A DNA stretch of 64,000 nt. It comes from Klebsiella sp. WP3-W18-ESBL-02. Lineage in GTDB: Bacteria; Pseudomonadota; Gammaproteobacteria; Enterobacterales; Enterobacteriaceae. The notes beneath the pieces were generated by a model that saw nothing but the letters and a program-made list of their open reading frames with translations, was not told the origin of the DNA and made no database searches. The position numbers and the translations under genes were made by a program. Where the stretch lies: the NCBI RefSeq assembly GCF_014168815.1, contig NZ_AP021972.1, forward strand, positions 2,232,001 through 2,296,000, given 5' to 3'. Positions 45,346-54,744 of the stretch are shown one piece after another (position 1 is the stretch's first letter; every line of letters starts with the position of its first letter).

Positions 45346-46113
45346 GGTAATGACTCCAACTTATTGATAGTGTTTTATGTTCAGATAATGCCCGATGACT
45401 TTGTCATGCAGCTCCACCGATTTTGAGAACGACAGCGACTTCCGTCCCAGCCGTGCCAGGTGCTGCCTCAGATTCAGGTTATGCCGCTCAATTCGCTGCG
45501 TATATCGCTTGCTGATTACGTGCAGCTTTCCCTTCAGGCGGGATTCATACAGCGGCCAGCCATCCGTCATCCATATCACCACGTCAAAGGGTGACAGCAG
45601 GCTCATAAGACGCTCCAGTGTGGCCAGAGTGCGTTCACCGAAGACGTGCGCCACAACCGTCCTCCGTATCCTGTCATACGCGTAAAACAGCCAGCGCTGA
45701 CGTGATTTAGCACCGACGTAGCCCCACTGTTCGTCCATTTCAGCGCAGACAATCACATCACTGCCCGGTTGTATGCGCGAGGTTACCGACTGCGGCCTGA
45801 GTTTTTTAAGTGACGTAAAACCGTGTTGAGGCCAACGCCCATAATGCGTGCACTGGCGCGACATCCGACGCCATTCATGGCCATATCAATGATTTTCTGG
45901 TGCGTACCGGGCTGAGAGGCGGTGTAAGTGAACTGTAGTTGCCATGTTTTACGGCAGTGAGAGCAGAGATAGCGCTGATGTCCGGCAGTGCTTTTGCCGT
46001 TACGCACCACCCCGTCAGTAGCTGAACAGGAGGGACAGCTGATAGAAACAGAAGCCACTGGAGCACCTCAAAAACACCATCATACACTAAATCAGTAAGT
46101 TGGCAGCATCACC
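45346..46113 (-). mobile_element. IS1, complete
   Basis: Exactly 768 bases, with the known IS1 ends (GGTAATGACTCCAACTTA at 45346 and GGTGATGCTGCCAACTTA read inward from 46113). It is flanked by the 8-base direct repeat CACTTTTT (45338-45345 and 46114-46121). The sequence differs at scattered positions from the IS1 copies I remember from E. coli, so it may be a variant iso-IS1. Confidence 0.96.
45361..46058 (-). CDS. insAB: IS1 InsA and InsB' (transposase by -1 frameshift)
   Basis: InsA (45783-46058, 91 residues) has the zinc-finger CPSC ... CSHC pattern and HTH. InsB' (45361-45864) carries the DDE region: CAEMDEQWGYVG, WMTDGWPLYE and the ERHNLNLRQHLARLGRK helix. The A6C slippery run (complement at 45802-45808) where the ribosome shifts to make InsAB' is present. 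Both frames are open, so the element looks functional. Confidence 0.93.
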
Positions 46114-46665
46114 CACTTTTTGGCCGGGAAATGGAGAGTACCAGCCAGATTTTACCGCCTGTCTATATCGATTTTGGTCGCCAGGTTCAGGTCGGGAAAA
46201 ATGTATTCATTAACCATAATTGCACCATGATGTCTGCTGGTGGGATTGTCATTGAAGATGATGTCCAGATAGGCCCCCAGGTTACGCTGACAACCACCAA
46301 TCATGATTTCGACGATCGTTTTACCCTGCTGTGCAAACCGATTCATATCAAACGTAATGTATGGATCGGTGCCCGGGCGCTTATTCTGCCCGGCGTAACT
46401 GTAGGTGAGAATGCCGTTATTGCTGGTGGCGCGGTGGTCACTAAAGATGTGGAACCGAATGTTGTTGTCGGTGGTTCTCCAGCCCGAGTCCTGAAGCGTT
46501 TGGATTAATCGTGCCGAATGTCGTGCGGGTAACCAAAAAGAAATCTCTGTACTCAAGATGTTTATTCATGAACAAGGTTCATAAGGGCATGTTCTTTGGC
46601 AGCCTTAACCAACGCTTGTCCAGCCGCTATGCTTCTTCAGTTAGCATCATGAAAGAGAGATAAAA

Positions 46666-47496
46666 ATGAAAGATGTCATTGTTGTTATTGGTAGTGGCTC
46701 TATTGCCCAGGCCATTGCGCGACGCGTCAGCGTCGGCAAACATATTCTTCTGGCTGATATTAAAACAGAGAACGCCCAGCAGGCTGAAAATACGCTTTCT
46801 CGTGCGGGGTTTGAGGTAAGCACGACGACGGTCGATGTCAGTTCTCGGCAGTCGGTTCAGGCACTGGTGAAGTCAGCCTGTGCCTTAGGTGAGATTAAAG
46901 GCGTTATTCATACGGCCGGGCTTTCACCTTCACAGGCCAAAGCACAGGATCTTCTTCGGGTTGATTTGTACGGTACCGCCGTACTTTTTGAGGAGTTTGG
47001 CAAGGTGATTGCGCATGGCGGCTCCTGTGTGGTGATTGGCTCGCAGTCCAGCCATCGCTTAGCCGTTGATGCGTTGACTCAGGCCCAGGCGGATGCCTTA
47101 GCCACGTTACCGCCGGAAAAGCTGCTTGAGCTGCCGCTGGTGAAAGACATTGAAGACAGCTTATACGCCTATCAGATTTCCAAGCGTTGTAATGCGCTGC
47201 GCGTGATGTCTGAAGCGGTGAAGTGGGGCAAGCGTGGAGCGAGAATTAACTGCATCAGCGCCGGGATTATCTTTACGCCGCTGGCCTATGACGAACTTAA
47301 TAGTGCGGAACGCGGTGCGTTTTATCGCAATATGCTGGATAAATCGCCAGCAGGCCGGGTCGGCACACCGGATGAAATTGGTGCGCTGGCAGAGTTTCTG
47401 TTTGGGCCTAATGGTACCTACGTCACCGGCAGCGATCTGCTGATTGATGGTGGCGCTACGGCGTCTTACAAATATGGCGAATTACGCCCGCAATAA
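46666..47496 (+). CDS. Short-chain dehydrogenase/reductase
   Basis: 276 residues, Rossmann fold. The nucleotide-binding motif is GSGSIAQAIA (variant of GXXXGXG). The catalytic triad is probably Ser in GSQSSH with Tyr and Lys in YAYQISKR. C-terminal PAGRVGTPDEIGALAEFLFG and YVTGSDLLIDGG are typical SDR endings. Lies 157 bases after the disrupted acetyltransferase gene, same strand. The substrate is unknown. Confidence 0.88.
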   Translation: MKDVIVVIGSGSIAQAIARRVSVGKHILLADIKTENAQQAENTLSRAGFEVSTTTVDVSSRQSVQALVKSACALGEIKGVIHTAGLSPSQAKAQDLLRVDLYGTAVLFEEFGKVIAHGGSCVVIGSQSSHRLAVDALTQAQADALATLPPEKLLELPLVKDIEDSLYAYQISKRCNALRVMSEAVKWGKRGARINCISAGIIFTPLAYDELNSAERGAFYRNMLDKSPAGRVGTPDEIGALAEFLFGPNGTYVTGSDLLIDGGATASYKYGELRPQ

Positions 47497-47563
47497 ACCC
47501 GCCTACTCTTCCCGCGACATGATGGCCGCTACGTGGCTTGTGGGGTATTTGGGGGATTTGAAT

Positions 47564-47626
47564 CTGATGCTGAAGAGGGATGTTAAATATCGATTCGTGA
47601 TTGATATGGCGTCACTGACGGTGTGA
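47564..47626 (+). pseudogene. 3' remnant of a YahK-type zinc alcohol dehydrogenase
   Basis: Twenty codons ending in TGA read LMLKRDVKYRFVIDMASLTV, nearly the C-terminus of the complete dehydrogenase at 54783-55832 (GDVKYRFVIDMTTLK) and of E. coli YahK. No preceding dehydrogenase sequence is present. It marks a deletion or replacement event downstream of the SDR gene. Confidence 0.7.
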
Positions 47627-47628
47627 TG

Positions 47629-47659
47629 AAAAGGGGCGGTAGAATATGCCGCCTCTTTT
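47629..47659. terminator. Bidirectional intrinsic terminator
   Basis: AAAAGGGGCGG (47629-47639) pairs with CCGCCTCTTTT (47649-47659) with one G-T pair around a nine-base loop. A-run and T-run flanks suit both strands, serving the plus-strand SDR/remnant side and the minus-strand NAD-binding gene ending at 47670. Confidence 0.75.
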
Positions 47660-47669
47660 ATGTTGTTCC

Positions 47670-48440
47670 TTATTGCGCCAGCGTACTAAGATCGCGAATA
47701 ACGCACTCAGGCTCTGAGTCCAGGGGCATATTGTTTATATCGTGAATACCATCATTTTTATCTGCGCTGTCCTGTTGCAGGGCTGAAAAAAGTGGGGTAA
47801 GGCTCTGCTGCTCTTTCCCGTTTTCGGTAATCAGTTCCAGCGTTTTATTCTTAGCGTCGTCGTCCGTTAATGCGCAAACCAGTACCCGGGCAATGTGTTT
47901 ACGGGAAATTACGCCATCAGCCGGAGTGCCTGAGTGACGTCTGTCGCCCTGTAGCATAACGATTTTTTGTTCATTCGGTTTGTTGTAATCAAACCAACCG
48001 GGCCTGACGATGGTATAAGGATGCCCGCTGGCGCGAACCAGGCGTTCTGCGCGTCGCTTCCAGTCATGCGCTTGTGTCTGACGGTTATAGGAACCTTCTC
48101 TTTCTGTCACGCCGATAGCGGTCATCAGCACGACTTTGACTGGCCGATGTTTTAGGCGTTGCAGAATATTTCTGACGCCGCCGTAGTCAATGGCCCGCGC
48201 GCCAATGCGCCCTAATCCATCGGATCCGAGGGTGAAAATAACGGCATCAATATCATCACCAATACCGGTCAATGTTTCCGAGACAGAGACATCGCCATTA
48301 ACAATCTCGACCCCCTGTGGCAGCAATTTGCTTTTTTGTGGGGAACGGACCAGTGCTTTCGGTTGATGACCCATTTTTATCGACATTTCTACAACATGAC
48401 GACCAATGCTGCCGGTCGCACCGACAATTAAGACTTTCAT
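47670..48440 (-). CDS. NAD(P)-binding NmrA/SDR-a5-like oxidoreductase
   Basis: 256 residues starting MKVLIVGATGSIGRHVVEMS, with the GXXGXXG dinucleotide motif. LVRSPQK, IVNGDV and TIVRPGWF are typical of atypical-SDR/NmrA-like proteins. It is divergent from LysR regulator 2 (141 bases apart), suggesting control by that regulator. The role is probably in redox or quinone metabolism (inference). Confidence 0.82.
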   Translation of the reverse strand: MKVLIVGATGSIGRHVVEMSIKMGHQPKALVRSPQKSKLLPQGVEIVNGDVSVSETLTGIGDDIDAVIFTLGSDGLGRIGARAIDYGGVRNILQRLKHRPVKVVLMTAIGVTEREGSYNRQTQAHDWKRRAERLVRASGHPYTIVRPGWFDYNKPNEQKIVMLQGDRRHSGTPADGVISRKHIARVLVCALTDDDAKNKTLELITENGKEQQSLTPLFSALQQDSADKNDGIHDINNMPLDSEPECVIRDLSTLAQ

Positions 48441-48581
48441 TATGAACCTTTTTTCTAATCGGAAAATTTCACTGTGATAAGTGTATCAACTGTGATTATT
48501 GAGAGTAACGGGGCTAAAATGATTGCGTCTATGAACCCTTCTCATGATTAATTTTTTAGCTAAAACACCCAGGGGTTACGC

Positions 48582-49475
48582 GTGCTTAAAGAAAATTTTA
48601 ATGAACTTCAGCTCTTTCTGGCCGTGGCGCGGGAGCGAAGTTTTACCCGAGCGGCGGCTAAACTTGGTGTTTCCCAGTCAGCCCTGAGCCATGCCATGAA
48701 GGCGCTGGAGGCCAGGCTTAATATCCGTCTGCTGACCCGCACCACGCGCAGCGTGGCGCCCACGGACGCGGGGGAGAGGATCATCGCCTGTCTGGAGCCT
48801 CGCCTGACAGAGCTGGAGCAAGAGCTGGAGCAACTGGTGCAGCTTAATGGCATAGCCGCCGGGAATATCCGTATCTCTGCCGGAGAGCATGCGGCGAAAA
48901 GTCTGGTGTGGCCGAAACTTAAACCGTTCCTGCGCGAGTATCCCGAGATTAATGTTGAACTGGTGGTGGATAACGGCTTTGTAAATATCGTCGAAGGGCG
49001 ATTTGATGCGGGCGTTCGACTGGGAGAAAGCGTCGATAAAGACATGGTTGCGGTGCGCATCGGGCCTGACCTGCGGCTGGTTGTTGTGGGATCGCCTGAC
49101 TATTTTACCCGCTATGGCATTCCTGATACGCCACACGATCTTCAGCACCATCGTTGTATTAATATGCGTCTTCCGACGCTGGGTGGTTTATATCAGTGGG
49201 AGTTTGAAAAGGACGGAAAACCGCTTCAGGTGAAGGTAGACGGCCAGCTTACCTTTAATCATCTCTCGGAAAGAATCGATGCGGCCGAAGACGGCTTCGG
49301 CCTTTCGTTCGTTCCTGAAGATGTGATTCAGCCGCAGCTTGAATCGGGGGCATTGATTGAGGTATTGCAGGAATGGAGTCCGGTATTCCCCGGCTATTAT
49401 CTTTACTATCCCAGCCGAAAGCAGCATCCTCCTGCCTTTGCGTTGATGATTGACGCGTTACGCTATAGCGCGTAA
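48582..49475 (+). CDS. LysR-family regulator 2
   Basis: 297 residues from a GTG with AGGGG upstream. N-terminal HTH (about 5-64: LQLFLAVARERSFTRAAAKLGVSQSALSHAMKALE) and effector domain. LTRTTRSVAPTDAGERI and GLSFVPEDVIQPQL place it in the CrgA/aliphatic-oxidoreductase group often found divergent from an oxidoreductase, here the NmrA-like gene. It is convergent with the RND pump operon. Confidence 0.9.
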   Translation: MLKENFNELQLFLAVARERSFTRAAAKLGVSQSALSHAMKALEARLNIRLLTRTTRSVAPTDAGERIIACLEPRLTELEQELEQLVQLNGIAAGNIRISAGEHAAKSLVWPKLKPFLREYPEINVELVVDNGFVNIVEGRFDAGVRLGESVDKDMVAVRIGPDLRLVVVGSPDYFTRYGIPDTPHDLQHHRCINMRLPTLGGLYQWEFEKDGKPLQVKVDGQLTFNHLSERIDAAEDGFGLSFVPEDVIQPQLESGALIEVLQEWSPVFPGYYLYYPSRKQHPPAFALMIDALRYSA

Positions 49476-49481
49476 AAAAAT

Positions 49482-49503
49482 CACCGGAGCAGGCGCTCCG
49501 GTG
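49482..49503. terminator. Terminator between LysR 2 and the RND operon
   Basis: CACCGGAGC (49482-49490), loop AGGC, GCTCCGGTG (49495-49503). Seven A residues on the left give a seven-U tract for the minus-strand RND transcript, so it is a strong terminator for that operon and a weaker one for the LysR gene. Confidence 0.88.
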
Positions 49504-49510
49504 GGTTTAA

Positions 49511-52500
49511 TTACTCATCATCCTCGTCATCAGTGACACGCTTGCCGGTAAAGCGGCGGCGTACCACAACAAAGAACACGGGCACAAAGTAGATAGCCAG
49601 CAGCGTTGCCGCGACCATCCCACCAATTACGCCAGTGCCGACGGCATTCTGGGCGCCAGAACCCGCACCACGGCTTAATGCCAGCGGCAGAACCCCGAGA
49701 ATAAAGGCTAGCGAGGTCATTAATATCGGGCGCAGACGCCTATGTGCCGCCTCAAGCGTTGCTTCAATTAAACCTTTGCCTTCCTTCACCATCATGTCGT
49801 TGGCAAATTCAACGATCAGAATCGCATTCTTCGCCGATAAACCGATGGTGGTCAGCAGGCCGACCACGAAATAGACGTCGTTATTGAGGCCACGCAAGGT
49901 TGTCGCGAGCAGCGCACCGACGACGCCAAGCGGTACTACCAGCATCACGGCGAACGGAATGGACCAGCTTTCATACAGCGCCGCCAGGCACAGGAAAACG
50001 ATAATCAACGACAGGGCATAAAGCGCCGGAGCCTGCTGGCCGCTCAAGCGTTCCTGATACGACATCCCGGTCCAGTCGTGGCCGATCCCTTTCGGTAACT
50101 GCGATGCCAACTGCTCCATCAATGCCATAGCCTCGCCTGAACTTCGACCCGGTGCGGGTTGCCCCAGAATTTCCAGCGAAGAAAGGCCGTTATACCGTTC
50201 AAGGCGCGGAGAGCCGTAAATCCACTGTGCGTCAGCAAAGCTTGCAAAGGGCACCATCTTGCCGTTACCGGCGCGAACGTACCAGTTATTGAGATCGTCA
50301 GGCATCATGCGCCATGCCGCATCGCTCATCACATAGACCTTTTTAACCCTGCCTCTGTCCATAAAGTCATTGATGTAACTCCCCGCCCACGCGGTGCTTA
50401 ACGTGGTGTTGATATCATCCAGCGAAACCCCCAGCGCGGACGCCTTATGTTGATCGATATTGACCCGATACTGCGGCGTATCTTCCATGCCGTTTGGCCG
50501 CACGGCCATCAGCACGTCTGGGTGCTGCTGCGCCATCTGTAGCAGAGTGTTACGCGCTTCCATCAGCTTTTCATGCCCCAGACCCGCCTGATCGATCAAC
50601 TCAAAATCAAAGCCGGTGGCGTTGCCCAGCGCGATGATAGGCGGCAGGTTGAATGCGGCAATCTGTGCATCGATCAGCTTCGAAAACGCCTGGTTAGCCC
50701 GGGCGGCGATGGCATCAACGCTGTTTTCGCTACCGTCACGCTCAGACCAGTCTTTCAGGCCGATAAAAGCGATACCAATATTTTGCCCGCGCCCGGCAAA
50801 ACCAAAGCCGTTGACGGTGAGCACGTTGGCAACGTTGTGTTTCTCATCACTCAGATACCAGTCGTTAATGTTGTCCAGAATCTGCTGCGAACGTTCCTGC
50901 GTGGCGCCAGCAGGCAGAACCGCCTGCGTCGCCAGGACGCCCTGATCTTCTGACGGCAGAAACGCGGTCGGCAGACGGGCAAACAGCCAGGCCATACCGA
51001 GCACGATCACGCCGTAGACGATCAAATAGCGCCCGGTACCGTTCAGCATACGGGCAACGGCACGCGAGTAGTGTGAGCTGCTGGCATCGAAGCGGCGGTT
51101 GAACCAGCCAAACAGCCCACGATCTTTAGCGTGTTCACCAGGTTTGACCGGTTTCAGGATGGTGGCGCAAAGTGCGGGCGTCAGGGTGAGTGCAACCAGC
51201 ACTGACAGCACCATCGCCGAAACGATAGTGATGGAGAACTGGCGATAAATGACGCCCGTACTGCCGCCAAAAAAGGCCATCGGAATAAATACCGCGGACA
51301 GGACCAGCGCAATCCCCACCAGTGCGCCCTGGATCTGCTCCATCGATTTTCGCGTCGCCGCACGGGGCTTGAGGCCTTCTTCGGCCATCACGCGCTCAAC
51401 GTTCTCTACCACCACAATGGCGTCATCAACCAGCAGGCCGATGGCCAGCACCATCCCGAACATTGTCAGGGTATTGATCGAGTAGCCCAGCGCGCTCAGG
51501 ATGCCGAACGTCCCCAGCAGCACGACCGGCACCGCGATAGTGGGAATAAGCGTCGCACGGAAGCTTTGCAGGAACAGATACATCACGAGGAAGACGAGGA
51601 TAATCGCCTCAAACAGCGTCTTCACCACCTCATGAATCGAGATGCTGATAAACGGCGTGGTGTCATAAGGGTAAACGACCTTTAACCCTTGCGGATAATA
51701 TGGCTCCAGTTCAGCCAGTTTCGCGCGAATAGCTTTGGCGGTATCCATGGCGTTTGCTCCGCTGGCGAGCTGGATCCCCAACGCGGAAGCCGGTTTGCCG
51801 TTTATTTTCACCACAAACTGGTAGTTCTCGCCGCCGCGTTCGATCCGCGCCACATCATGTAGTGTGACCTGCGAGCCATCGCTGTTGACCTTCAGCAAAA
51901 TGTTCCCGAACTCTTCCGGCGAGGTGAGGCGGGTTTGCGCAATGATGGACGCATTTAACTGTTGGCCTTTCATTGCGGGCGCACCGCCCAGTTGGCCTGC
52001 TGCGATCTGCGCGTTCTGTACCTTAAGGGCATTGCTGACATCAACAGGGGTTAGCTGATAGTTGTTGAGCTTGTTGGGATCCAGCCAGATGCGCATCGCG
52101 TACTGTGAACCAAACAGCGTCGTGTCGCCCACGCCGTCAATACGGCTGATCGGATCTTTAATGGTCGATGCCACGAAGTCGGCGATGTCTTCCATGCTCA
52201 TGCGCCCGGCTTCGTCAACAAAGCCGGGGACCAGGAAGAAGGTGCTGGAGGATTTCATCACCGTAATCCCCTGTTGCTGCACTTCCTGCGGCAACAGGGG
52301 CGTGGCGACCTGAAGCTTATTCTGCACCTGAACCTGTGCGATATCCGGGTCGGTGCCGTTTTTAAAGGAGAGGGTCAGTTGCAGCGTCCCGGAGGAGTCA
52401 CTGGTTGAGGACATGTACATCAGGCCATCCAGACCCGTCATGTTCTGCTCAATCACCTGCGTCACGCTGTTTTGCAGCGTGGTGGCATCGGCACCAGGAT

Positions 52501-52645
52501 AGCTCACGCGGATCTGTACCGCCGTTGGCGCGACGTCCGGGTATTGCTCCACGGGTAATCCCATAATCGCAATCCCCCCGGCAATCATCACGATAATAGC
52601 CAGCACCCAGGCGAAAATAGGGCGGTTAATAAATAATTTAGACAT
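49511..52645 (-). CDS. RND multidrug efflux transporter, AcrB type
   Basis: 1044 residues, HAE-1 family, very similar to AcrB along its length. It starts MSKLFINRPIFAWVLAI and has two large periplasmic loops. The proton-relay aspartates lie in GLLVDDAIVVVENVERVMAEEGL (TM4) and the lysine in TTIGLSAKNAILIVEFAN (TM10). The acidic tail (DDEDDE) differs from the His-rich end of E. coli AcrB. It pumps substrates to an outer-membrane channel such as TolC; no channel gene is linked. Six bases downstream of the adaptor gene. Confidence 0.93.
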   Translation of the reverse strand: MSKLFINRPIFAWVLAIIVMIAGGIAIMGLPVEQYPDVAPTAVQIRVSYPGADATTLQNSVTQVIEQNMTGLDGLMYMSSTSDSSGTLQLTLSFKNGTDPDIAQVQVQNKLQVATPLLPQEVQQQGITVMKSSSTFFLVPGFVDEAGRMSMEDIADFVASTIKDPISRIDGVGDTTLFGSQYAMRIWLDPNKLNNYQLTPVDVSNALKVQNAQIAAGQLGGAPAMKGQQLNASIIAQTRLTSPEEFGNILLKVNSDGSQVTLHDVARIERGGENYQFVVKINGKPASALGIQLASGANAMDTAKAIRAKLAELEPYYPQGLKVVYPYDTTPFISISIHEVVKTLFEAIILVFLVMYLFLQSFRATLIPTIAVPVVLLGTFGILSALGYSINTLTMFGMVLAIGLLVDDAIVVVENVERVMAEEGLKPRAATRKSMEQIQGALVGIALVLSAVFIPMAFFGGSTGVIYRQFSITIVSAMVLSVLVALTLTPALCATILKPVKPGEHAKDRGLFGWFNRRFDASSSHYSRAVARMLNGTGRYLIVYGVIVLGMAWLFARLPTAFLPSEDQGVLATQAVLPAGATQERSQQILDNINDWYLSDEKHNVANVLTVNGFGFAGRGQNIGIAFIGLKDWSERDGSENSVDAIAARANQAFSKLIDAQIAAFNLPPIIALGNATGFDFELIDQAGLGHEKLMEARNTLLQMAQQHPDVLMAVRPNGMEDTPQYRVNIDQHKASALGVSLDDINTTLSTAWAGSYINDFMDRGRVKKVYVMSDAAWRMMPDDLNNWYVRAGNGKMVPFASFADAQWIYGSPRLERYNGLSSLEILGQPAPGRSSGEAMALMEQLASQLPKGIGHDWTGMSYQERLSGQQAPALYALSLIIVFLCLAALYESWSIPFAVMLVVPLGVVGALLATTLRGLNNDVYFVVGLLTTIGLSAKNAILIVEFANDMMVKEGKGLIEATLEAAHRRLRPILMTSLAFILGVLPLALSRGAGSGAQNAVGTGVIGGMVAATLLAIYFVPVFFVVVRRRFTGKRVTDDEDDE

Positions 52646-52651
52646 GGATGA

Positions 52652-53824
52652 TTATTCCTGTGAAGACGAACCGGATCGCGTGACGCGTTCATGCGGAGTC
52701 ACAACCTCGCCGGGTTTAGCGCGTTGACTGCCTGAAACAATGACCCGTTCACCCGCCTGAAGGCCTTCGGTGACCTGCCAGCGATCGCCAGATGTTCCCG
52801 CCACGGTTATCGCGCGGGGCTGTACCCGATTTTGCTTATCGACAACGAGCGTCGTGGCGTCACCGCGTGGTGTGCGGGTGACCGCCTGCTGGGCAACCAG
52901 CAGTGCGTCTGGAGCGATACCTTCTTCAAGACGGGCGCGAACAAACATGCCGGGTAGCAGTTGATGATTCGGGTTAGGAATAATGGCGCGTAGGGTAATT
53001 GCGCCCGTGGTCTGATCCACCGTGACATCAGAGAACGCCAGCGTGCCGTTCAGCGGATACGGGCTTCCGTCCTGCATGAGCACATGGACAGGTACTTTGC
53101 CGTTTTCCTGCTTAATCTGGCCGTTCGCCAGCGCACTCTGTAATCGCAGCCATGCTTCGCCCGGCTGGGTGATATCAACGTACATCGGATCGAGTTGCTG
53201 CACGGTAGCCAGCGCGCGACTTTGACCGTTCTGAACCAGTGCCCCCTCCGTTACGCTCGATAACCCGATGCGGCCATTCAGTGGTGATGTCACCGTGCTG
53301 TGAGCCAGATCGATTTCAGCAGAGCGAAGGGCGGCGCTGGCTGCATCGATAGCCGCACGCGACTGGTGGGCAGTGGCCTGAGCCTGATCGAGATCCTGAC
53401 GGCTGATATAATCCTTGCCGCTCAGTGCGCGATAGCGGGAAAGCGTCGTCTGGGCGAGCTGTGACTGGGCCTTCGCCTGGTTGACTGTGGCCCGGGCATT
53501 ATCGACGGAAGCGCGGAAGGTTGCCGGGTCGATATGGTAGAGCGGCTGACCGGCTTTAACGTCGCTGCCTTCGGTAAAATCACGGGACAGCACAATCCCT
53601 GAAACCTGCGGGCGGATTTCCGCAATACGGGATGCCACCGTTCTTGCCGGGAGATCTTGGGTCAGGGTCAGGGGCGTTGCTTTTATTGTCTCGACAATAA
53701 CATCGGGAGGAATATCGTTGCTGGCAGAAGATGCGTCCTTACTGTCGCATCCAGCCAACCCTGTCGTCATAGCAAAAATGCATAGCATAGCCAGAGGCGA
53801 ATAAGCCACCGAACTTTTCATCAT
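52652..53824 (-). CDS. RND periplasmic adaptor, AcrA type
   Basis: 390 residues with a lipoprotein signal (TTGLAGCDSKD; lipobox LAGC). Features in order are the beta-barrel/lipoyl halves (ARTVASRIAEIRPQVSGIVLSRDFTEGSDVKAGQPLYHID), the alpha-hairpin (about 100-170) and the membrane-proximal domain near the C-terminus. It bridges the AcrB-type pump to the outer-membrane channel. Starts 25 bases after the SoxS/RamA-like gene, so it is probably co-transcribed with its regulator. Confidence 0.92.
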   Translation of the reverse strand: MMKSSVAYSPLAMLCIFAMTTGLAGCDSKDASSASNDIPPDVIVETIKATPLTLTQDLPARTVASRIAEIRPQVSGIVLSRDFTEGSDVKAGQPLYHIDPATFRASVDNARATVNQAKAQSQLAQTTLSRYRALSGKDYISRQDLDQAQATAHQSRAAIDAASAALRSAEIDLAHSTVTSPLNGRIGLSSVTEGALVQNGQSRALATVQQLDPMYVDITQPGEAWLRLQSALANGQIKQENGKVPVHVLMQDGSPYPLNGTLAFSDVTVDQTTGAITLRAIIPNPNHQLLPGMFVRARLEEGIAPDALLVAQQAVTRTPRGDATTLVVDKQNRVQPRAITVAGTSGDRWQVTEGLQAGERVIVSGSQRAKPGEVVTPHERVTRSGSSSQE

Positions 53825-53849
53825 ATTTGACTCTTATTATCAGTGCAGT

Positions 53850-54191
53850 TTAAAAATGCTTTTCGGTATATAAGCGGCGATACGCTTGAGGTGGAACGTT
53901 GTATTTCTTAGAGAATGAACGGGTGAAGGACTGCTGGGATTCAAAACCATAGCGAAAGCCGATATCAAGCACCTTATCGCGGCTAACGATGAGATCGTTT
54001 GCCGCTAACGCCAGTTTCTTATCCCGAATATATGCCGCAATATTCTGTCCCTTCGTCTGAAAGAAAACGCGCTGGAGATGCCATTTTGAGTATCCCGCGC
54101 GCGCGGCAACATCATTGATACTGAGTGGTTGATGGATATTGTCGTCTATCCATTGGGTTATTTCGGTTAGCAGTTGCTCGAGTTTAATCAT
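53850..54191 (-). CDS. SoxS/MarA/RamA-type AraC regulator
   Basis: The ATG at 54191 gives 113 residues, the same length as RamA; a GTG four codons upstream is less likely. It is a bare double-HTH protein: WIDDNIHQPLSINDVAARAGYSKWHLQRVFFQTKG, then DIGFRYGFESQQSFTRSFSKKYNVPPQAYR. This subfamily activates acrAB-tolC and stress genes. It lies immediately upstream of an RND pump in the same direction, so it may activate its own operon. It is not a close copy of any one E. coli paralogue. Confidence 0.9.
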   Translation of the reverse strand: MIKLEQLLTEITQWIDDNIHQPLSINDVAARAGYSKWHLQRVFFQTKGQNIAAYIRDKKLALAANDLIVSRDKVLDIGFRYGFESQQSFTRSFSKKYNVPPQAYRRLYTEKHF

Positions 54192-54259
54192 TATCAGCTT
54201 CACTCTGTTTATAACCGGTCAGAGGATTAAATGAACCCGCGAACATGAACCGGGCAGGA

Positions 54260-54514
54260 TTATTGATAAATCTCTGCTACGCCATGCAGTTTATTATTGC
54301 CTGTCGCCGACAGCACTTTAAAAGAAGAGGCGCCCTGTTTATCTGCTTGTGTTGAGAGTTGGGCGACGAGATCGTCCAGCGTGCTGGCACCACTGGCGGA
54401 TACCACGCCCATTTTTACTTTACCGGCATCACTGGCGATTGCCTGTGCGGAAAATGCGCTGTTAATGGTAAACAGAGATAAAAGTGCGGAGAGAATCAAT
54501 ACGGTACTTTTCAT
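54260..54514 (-). CDS. DUF1471 (YdgH/BhsA/McbA-like) periplasmic stress protein
   Basis: The ATG at 54514 begins MKSTVLILSALLSLFTINSAFSA, a clean signal peptide; an upstream in-frame start is less likely. The mature part (about 60 residues) has KMGVVSASGASTLDDLVAQL and the C-terminal GNNKLHGVAEIYQ, diagnostic of the family. Homologues respond to oxidants, chlorine, acid and metals and affect biofilm. Upstream of the SoxS/RamA-like gene by 69 bases on the same strand. Confidence 0.9.
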   Translation of the reverse strand: MKSTVLILSALLSLFTINSAFSAQAIASDAGKVKMGVVSASGASTLDDLVAQLSTQADKQGASSFKVLSATGNNKLHGVAEIYQ

Positions 54515-54744
54515 GAGAAACCTCGTAAGTAATATTTTCAACAATATGACGGAACGAGGACATCATAAGGGGTTGAGCGCGGTTGATTAAGATAGCCAGA
54601 ACGCAAGCGCCTATGAATAAAAAACATAAATTAACTGTGCTACAGGAGTTTTACATCCGAATTGTGCTATTACCATCACAGAAAATACTGTTATTGTTGA
54701 TGTGAGATCATAAGGTGGTGCAGGGGGGGCTCATAGGGTTAGCG

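Larger units (their letters stand above)
45166..46508 (+). pseudogene. Maltose/galactoside O-acetyltransferase-type gene interrupted by IS1
   Basis: The first 60 codons (45166-45345, starting MSDTALYQKLSAGEPVNM) and the last 128 codons (46122-46508) join in frame when IS1 and one copy of the 8-base duplication are removed, giving 188 residues, normal for the family. The 3' part has left-handed beta-helix hexapeptides, including VQVGKNVFINHNCTMM, the catalytic-type His in TTNHDFDDRF, and VWIGARALILPGVTVG and GGSPARVLKRL. The N-terminal maltose-acetyltransferase helical cap is upstream of the IS. It would acetylate a sugar or related alcohol with acetyl-CoA. The downstream half could start at 46131 but would lack the cap. 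Confidence 0.85.
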
